Part shown: piece by piece, positions 58,663-64,000 of the stretch
Layout: every line of letters begins with the position of its first letter
Position numbering within the stretch: the first letter of the stretch is position 1
Source of the DNA: Rhodeus uyekii
Lineage: Eukaryota; Chordata; Actinopteri; Cypriniformes; Acheilognathidae
Direction: 5' to 3'
DNA length: 64,000 nucleotides
Assembly (NCBI GenBank): GCA_037043235.1
Contig: JAWRVZ010000111.1
Coordinates: forward strand, 186,001 to 250,000
Notes under the pieces: model-generated
The model's database searches: none
What the model saw: the letters and a program-made list of their open reading frames with translations, nothing else
Told to the model about the DNA's origin: nothing
Position numbers and translations under genes: made by a program

Positions 58663-59401
58663 AAAGATCCCCTATTATGTTATTTTAAAGGTTCATATCT
58701 TGAGAGATCTCTTAATATGCATTTATCAAACATTAAAACCCATTTTAATTTCATATATATTGCACATCCCCTAATTTCTCAAAGAGTCTGAAAATGGTTC
58801 TTCTAAAGATTCAGTCTCTCTAAACCCCTCATTTCTAAGAGTCTACTCTGCTTTGATTGGTCAGACGACTAGTCTGTTGTGATTGGTCTACCGCTTACAG
58901 CACATGTCGGAAATGAAACGCCCATCACCATTTCTAAATTTCAGCTCTGGATCAGCTCTAACCATATCAATTACAGCCCAATGCCCCATTCTTTCAAAGT
59001 GGATCAAAGTGGATTTAGAGCACTGAAAACAGCATCTTCTCAACATGTTGGCAACACAAATTGAACCCTACTAGGACTCAGCCACAACTACAATATATGA
59101 GACTGGGTCAAAGTAGACATTTTTCTCATTGTTCCGCCAATGAAGATGATAGGTTGGCATTATACAAATTTGTCAACATTGTAACAAACTATTATTATTG
59201 TAGGTATGTAACAAGAAGTGAGACTGGAATGGCTGGAGACTTTTTTTTTTTGGCAGTTCAGATTCTTTCTTTTAAGAGATGATGACTTTATTTGTTGTGC
59301 ATTTTGATTTTTAAAACTCTGCAGACTTTTACATTCACAAACAGATATACTTCACAGTACATGAAAGGTAATTTTCTAAAAAAGCATAATAGGGGCGCTT
59401 T
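58663..59401. mobile_element. Non-autonomous DNA element with CCCCTATTATG ends
   Basis: About 740 bp bounded by AAAGATCCCCTATTATG and, inverted at the right, CATAATAGGGGCGCTTT. The interior has GATTGGTCAGACGACTAGTC and GTTGTGATTGGTC words known from a common fish DNA repeat. The target duplication is ambiguous (AT-rich flanks), so the superfamily is not assigned. No transposase. Confidence 0.7.
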
Positions 59402-59511
59402 AATAGCAGAAAATAATTATATAATTTCACACAGGCCATGTTCAAAGCAGTGTTTTTTATTTTTTATTTATTTTTATTGTTATTTTGAATGTGCTTTCAA
59501 TTTAAATTTTA

Positions 59512-59512
<1 letters not shown>

Positions 59513-59556
<44 letters not shown>
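59513..59556. repeat. (TA)n microsatellite
   Basis: A TA run of about 44 bases inside AT-rich degenerate repeat. Confidence 0.95.
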
Positions 59557-59561
<5 letters not shown>

Positions 59562-59959
59562 GGTATATATATTGATATTTATGTTTTTTTATGTTTTCAT
59601 TTCGGTTTTATCTTCAGTTTTGGTTCATTTTTGTTTTTAGTTATTTCCAGTTAATTTGAGTGTTTTCTTTTAATCTTTTATTTAAGTTTTATTTCAATTA
59701 ACAGACTTTAACAGAGTAGTACTTTTCATTAATGAATAAAAATCTGATTTGAACCCACATTTTCCACCTGAATACCATGGCTTATGGTCTCATTAGACAC
59801 ATTAGTCTGCACTAACCACACACAGCTTCAGTACACCTCATTCTTTGATATTTCCAGACAACATTCATAAGGTGTGTTTATTTTGAGTCCTACAGCAATA
59901 ATACACGAAAAATTCTAACTTTGCTACCAGAAAATGCGAACCGCTTGAGAGTTGTGTAG

Positions 59960-60310
59960 AACGTCTCGGGTTACGTATGTAACCCTGGTTCCCTGAGGGG
60001 AACGAGACGCTGTGTCGAAGCACTAGGGGAAATAGCCTTGCGTGAGTCACGTGAAGATCTATGCAACCAATGAGAAACGAACGCGTGTGAATGCGTCACT
60101 GCCGGCCGCAGCCGGTGACGTCATGAGGCAGAGCATAAAGCGCGTCTGAAACCGGGGCGCGTCAGCCATGAATGCCTGAAGCGGGCCCGGAGGCGCCAGG
60201 AGCTGAGGCCAAGACACAGCGTCTCATTCCCCTCAGGGAACCAGGGTTACATACGTAACCCGAGACGTTCCCTTTCTGGGAACTCGAGCTGTGTCGAAGC
60301 ACTAGGGGAA
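59960..60310. repeat. DIRS terminal repeat structure
   Basis: Arms 59960-60016 and 60213-60269 are inverted repeats of 57 bp with one mismatch (core GGTTACGTATGTAACC). In addition a 23-bp direct repeat (core GTGTCGAAGCACTAGG) occurs at 60009-60031 and 60288-60310. DIRS elements replicate through a circular intermediate and carry inverted terminal repeats plus a complementary region near one end, which fits. Confidence 0.85.
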
Positions 60311-60360
60311 CGCTATGCCAACGCCACCTCAGCGACGTCAGCATCCGGGTGTGTCCCAGC

Positions 60361-61588
60361 TCACTGAGAGAGCACCCTGGTTCCCGGGGCGGCATCGAGG
60401 TCTAGCTGGTAGAACCTCATGAATGTGTGCGGTGAGGACCAGCCGGCCGCAGCACAAACATCAGACAAGGCGACTCCGGAGAGGAGAGCCTTGGATGCTG
60501 CCATGCTCCTAGTGGAGTAGGCTCAGACCCTCAAAGGAGAAGCATGTCCGGCCGACTCGTAAGCTAGACAGATAGCCTCGACTATCCACCTGCTTGGTGT
60601 TTGCTTAGAAGCTGGAGCCCCCTTAGGGGTCCTAAAGCCAACGCAAACGAACAGTTGGTCCAACCTACGCCAAGTGGCAGTCTTTGACGTAAGCGTCCAG
60701 TGCTCGCACTGGACAGACCTTGTTCTTGCTCCTGCTCATGATCATCAAATGGGGGAGGGCAGAAGGCCTGCAGCATGATAGACCGAGCCACCTCAGTGGG
60801 AACCTTGGGGATATAGCCTGGCCTCGGGTGGAGAAATGCCTTTCCCATCCCGGGCGCAAACTGAAGACATGAAGGGGCCACTAAGAGGGCCTGAAGATCC
60901 CCGACCCTCTTGAGCGAGGCGATTGCCAGCAAAAGAAGGGTCTAAAGAGAGAGGTACTTAATAGAGATTCCTCTAAAGGTTCAAGGGGCGGCTGGGACAG
61001 GCCTAGGAGTACCACGGACAAGTCCCAAGCCGGCACCCTGGTCTGTGCCGCAGGTCTCAGCCTTAGTGTACCACGGAGGAAACGAGTGACTAGGGGGTCC
61101 CTGCCCAAGGGTACCCCACCCAGAGGTACGTGGCAAGCCGCTATAGCAGCCACGTAGACCTTCAAGGTGGAGGGGGACAGCCCTGCCACAAATCTTTCTT
61201 GCAGGAACTCCAGTACTTTGCCAACTTGACAGGTTACTGGGTTCACCTGCCTTTCACTACACCAAGAAGTGAAGAGCTTCCACTTCAGGGCGTAGAGTCT
61301 CCTCGTGGAGGGAGCTCTGGACTGAAGGATGGTCTCAACAACCTCGGCTGAGAGACCGGCCTCTATGAGCTGGGCCCCCTCAGGGGCCAGACCCACAGTT
61401 TCCCAGAACTCCCGGGAGCAGAGTGATGGGAGGAAAAAGCGTACAGGCGTAGCCTCGGCCACGCCTGTACCATAACAACCCGCCCCAGAGGCCCTGGATG
61501 TTAAACGAAAGCCACAGAGGGCAGAGAAATTCTTACGGAGGCAAACAGGAGACCTGTGCCTGCCGTATCTGTCCCAAATCTGCTCCAA
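60361..61588 (-). pseudogene. DIRS tyrosine recombinase (integrase) relic
   Basis: Minus-strand frames give the N-terminal core-binding part (APSTRRLYALKWKLFTSWC; GLSPSTLKVYVAAIAACH), then, after a frameshift near 60930, the first catalytic box IASLKRVGDLQALLV with its arginine. A further frameshift (about 60680) precedes the end part with STRSMAASKALLSGVAL, the AAGWSSPHTFMRFYQLD segment with the tyrosine, and a stop at 60361-60363. The second box histidine reads Tyr (60517-60519), and two codons before it is a stop (60523-60525). Such recombinases insert circular DIRS DNA without target duplication. This copy is inactive. Confidence 0.88.
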
Positions 61589-61744
61589 ATAAGGGGACCA
61601 AGGGTTCCAGCCCTCGGGGAGAACCCCTGGTTTTCAGCCACCACTGCAGGGGTCTCGCACACAGTCGGCCCCATGGAATAATCGCTGGAGCCGCTGCATG
61701 GACCCTAACACCTCAGAGTGTCTCACGTGAGTGGCTGCCCCTCG

Positions 61745-62040
61745 ATACTCTTGACGGCTGAACGAAGGCTTGAATGCGCTCGGGGAAGAGCCGAGCCAAC
61801 ATAGCCACTGAGTCCCAAAGACTCCCAAGAAAGTGGTTCTCTACGTGGGAGAAATAACACTCTTCTTGGTGTTCAGCGTAAGAGTGTCACTCGTCGCTTA
61901 ACAGCTCAACGAACGGCCTGGATGCTCTCGGGGAGGAACCGAGCAGACATGGCCACTGAGTCCCAAATGACTCCCAAGAAAGTGGTTCTCTGAGTGGGAG
62001 AAAGTACACTCTTCTTGGTGTTCCGCCGTAAGCATCGACG
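61745..62040 (-). repeat. 148-bp tandem duplication within the DIRS pol relic
   Basis: Two adjacent units repeat CACTGAGTCCCAAA (61806 and 61954), CTCCCAAGAAAGTGGTTCTC and CACTCTTCTTGGTGTTC, a period of 148 bp. On the minus strand each unit encodes the conserved segment around TTFLGV-WDS of DIRS reverse transcriptase/RNase H. The duplication breaks the reading frame. Confidence 0.85.
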
Positions 62041-62199
62041 AGAACCAGGAGTTCTTCCGCATGCTCAGGGTGCGTGGGCATCGCCCCGTGACCTTGATTG
62101 CGAAGCGGGTACCCCTCAGGGAGAACCCCTGGTCTTAGTCCTAACCCCAGCTCCTCTGTGTGCGGGCACAACACCTTGATGTTGTGCTGCCCTTGCAAG

Positions 62200-62830
62200 T
62201 ACAGATGAGCTTAGAGCAGCCGGACCAAACACGGAAGCACTGATACTGGTACGCCTTCCCCCCTGAAGGCGAACCACAGGAACTTCCTGTTGTGGAAGGA
62301 TGGGAATGAGGGATTTATATGTCTCTGATGTCGATCGTGCCGGACCCGTTATAGGACCTAATCTGTACTACGATCCGCCTGAGCGTCGCATCTCTTCGCA
62401 TCAATTTAAGAGACAAAAATCCAGAATGAGCCGCAACCTTCCATCCTCCCTTCGGAACTATGAAGTAACAGCTGAAAAGCCCGGACTTGCTGTTCACGAG
62501 GGGTCCATACCCGATGGCCCCTTTCGCCAGCAGAGTGTCTACTTCTTGTTCCATGACCAGAGCCTGCTGAGGGCCTACAGCAGACTGTAGGACCCCCGAG
62601 AACCGGGGTGGTGAGACCCCGAACTGAATGGTGTACCCTAAGGTGACCGTGCGCAGGACCCACTGAGAGATACCGGGTAGCCGTGACCACGCATCCCGGA
62701 ACTCTACTAGGGGAACCAGCCTCCCGGGGCTGGCCTCTGGTGCTGATAGCATGTCCACCACTGGGCCGGGATTTCCGGATTCCCGGGTGGAGTGCTCTAG
62801 GACCCTCCTCGGAGGGGGTGGTTTTCCCAT
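62200..62830 (-). pseudogene. DIRS reverse transcriptase relic
   Basis: The frame 62830-62315 reads through the N-terminal fingers: WSRLPGISQWVLRTVTLGYT, IQFGVSPPRFSGVLQSAV, LVMEQEVDTLLAKGAIGYG, GLFSCYFIVPKGGWKVAAH. This is the DIRS-type start of the RT domain. The next conserved block is visible only as scraps (FAFRG- and VLP-like near 62250) and the YLDD-type catalytic box is absent because of an internal deletion. RNase H and the usual methyltransferase domain are not recognisable. Confidence 0.85.
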
Positions 62831-62885
62831 GGCGGGCTGACTGGTCAGCTGCTCCAGGGATACACCACCTTGTTGCGGCTTGGCG

Positions 62886-63943
62886 TCAGGGTCGCTTGCT
62901 CTTAGCCTTCTTAGCGCTCAGGACAACCCTCAGATCGCCCCTCTTGCCAGAGGCTTGAGCCTGTCGACCCGACCCCCCGGGATTAACCGGAGGAAGACGG
63001 GTGGCGACACTTCGTTTTTGAGCGGCCCTGTGTGAAGAGCTTTGAGACCTCCCTTGACTGGCGGTCTCACGTGGAGGGCGGCGGGGAATAACTTTACTGA
63101 ACGACACCTGCTGTCGTGCAGCCTCCTGAAACTTGTCGACAACGCTTTTTACGGCGTCGCCGAGCAAGCCCGAAGGGGACAGAGGAGCGTCCAGCAAAAC
63201 AAATTTGTCCTATCTTTCATAGCTGACAAATTGAGCCAAAAAGGTGTCTCTCCGTAGCCACCAGAGCTGCCATGAAGCGGCCGACAGAGTAGGCCATCTC
63301 CCTAGTGGCCCAAAGAGACAGATCCACGGTCCGGCGCAGCTCTGCCACTGCCTCCGGACCGATACCGCCGCCCTCGTTGAGGTCCCCAAGCAACTCCGCC
63401 TGATATGCCTGCAGCAGTGTCGTGCCGTGCAGACACGCTGTGGCATGACTCGATGCGGAGTATGCTTTCCCCACCAAAGACGATGTGACGCGCATCGGCT
63501 TGGAGGGGAGCGCCAGAATTTTAATGGAGGACGCGGACTGAGGGACGAGGTAACTCGCCCTCATCCACTTTCTTCAACCCTCCATATCAATGATCTTGAG
63601 CCCCACTAGATTATTATACATCGTAATATTACGTGTATAAATTTTCTCGGAGGCTGGCCTTCCCCAAGATCTAGATACCTCGGCATGTAAATCAAGTATG
63701 AAAGGCATTGCTCGGCGCGGGGAAATGACGCGAGTCAGAAGATAACGCTCGTCTAACATACTTAGGACGAGCCCTTCTGGTCTCTGCTGGCCAATCAAGC
63801 CCCAGATGAGAGACCGCTCGCGCCACAACCTCAACAAGCTCCTCAAACGCCGGCGAGGAGAGTGGCGAATCCTCCTCGACCGGGTCAACACTAGCTAAAT
63901 CGATCTCACTCTCTGAACTTGATAGAGCTAGTGTTGGAGTCAC
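62886..63943 (-). pseudogene. DIRS gag-like ORF relic
   Basis: Consecutive frames cover the conserved DIRS gag region: SSPAFEELVEVVARAVSHLG (63692-63943), then after a shift MPFILDLHAEVSRSWGRP (63574-63891), then LVGKAYSASSHATACLHGTT and LLQAYQAELLGDLNEGG, VAELRRTVDLSLWATREMAY, MAALVATERHLF (63217-63564), then LDAPLSPSGLLGDAVKSVVD and a basic, proline-rich tail (62886-63197). At least three frameshifts or stops separate them, and the N-terminus lies beyond the window. Its role would be particle formation. Confidence 0.85.
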
Positions 63944-64000
63944 AGCACGGGCATCTCACTCAGAGTGCTCGTGACTGGGACCCGCTTGATCTCGTGAAGG

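Larger units (their letters stand above)
59960..64000 (-). mobile_element. DIRS-like tyrosine-recombinase retrotransposon, partial and decayed
   Basis: On the minus strand, from the right edge leftwards: gag relic (63943-62886), RT relic (62830-62200), a collapsed RT/RNase H region with an internal tandem duplication (62040-61745), a tyrosine recombinase relic (61588-60361) and a terminal zone with inverted and direct repeats (60310-59960). This is the DIRS1-type order. The element continues past 64000, so its 5' end is not visible. GC content and codon use differ sharply from the AT-rich flank at 59960. Many frameshifts; the RT catalytic box is deleted. Confidence 0.9.

Noticed and set aside
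1..64000. CRISPR array or bacterial operon
   Set aside because: Sequence is clearly vertebrate; the repeats are microsatellites, a minisatellite and transposons with no spacer-repeat layout.

Overview
The window looks like gene-poor nuclear DNA from a teleost fish, probably a cyprinid or a close relative. The evidence is AT-rich non-coding sequence with long (GT)n, (CT)n and (TA)n microsatellites, several fish-type Tc1 relics, tRNA-derived SINEs with the fish tail motif GGCAGACGCTTTTAT, the common cyprinid repeat whose end reads CACTACCGTTCAAAAG, Tigger/pogo, hAT and Harbinger non-autonomous elements, and a DIRS retrotransposon. I recognised no host protein-coding exon, tRNA or rRNA gene. The window is best read as intergenic or intronic sequence built up by successive transposon insertions.

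Layout. 0-12 kb: a Tc1 relic, a 760-bp Tigger-like element (copy A1), an 853-bp pogo-like element (B1), a hAT MITE with a perfect 8-bp duplication, other MITEs and a solo-LTR-like repeat. 12.7 kb: a perfect 36-bp hairpin. 13.6-15.25 kb: a decayed Tc1 element. 15.6-19.6 kb: a three-layer nest of cyprinid repeat, then a Harbinger-like element (TAA duplication), then a 3-kb element with CCCAGC...GCTGGG ends (TA duplication). The inner element carries exon-like segments. 22.6-25.7 kb: SINEs, a microsatellite and a MITE. 25.9-33.5 kb: a second three-layer nest of Tc1 element, then a TTAA-flanked piggyBac-like element, then a nearly intact LTR retrotransposon. 35.4-43.2 kb: a solo-LTR-like repeat, B2, a 3.1-kb element with 114-bp inverted ends, A2, and an LTR-like repeat split by a 600-bp insertion. 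48.1-49.5 kb: another Tc1 transposase relic. 58.7-59.4 kb: a DNA element. 60-64 kb: the 3' half of a decayed DIRS-like retrotransposon on the minus strand.

The only large intact gene is the 1480-residue Gag-Pol of the LTR element (27488-31930). Its domain order is Gag, zinc knuckle, protease, integrase (DD35E), GPY/F-like module, reverse transcriptase, RNase H. Integrase therefore lies before reverse transcriptase although the RT is of Ty3/gypsy type. This is the hallmark of the Gmr1 group of deuterostome elements. Near-identical LTRs, an exact tRNA-Leu(CAA)-type primer site, a polypurine tract, a TATA box and a poly(A) signal suggest recent activity.

Regions not listed hold no feature I could support.
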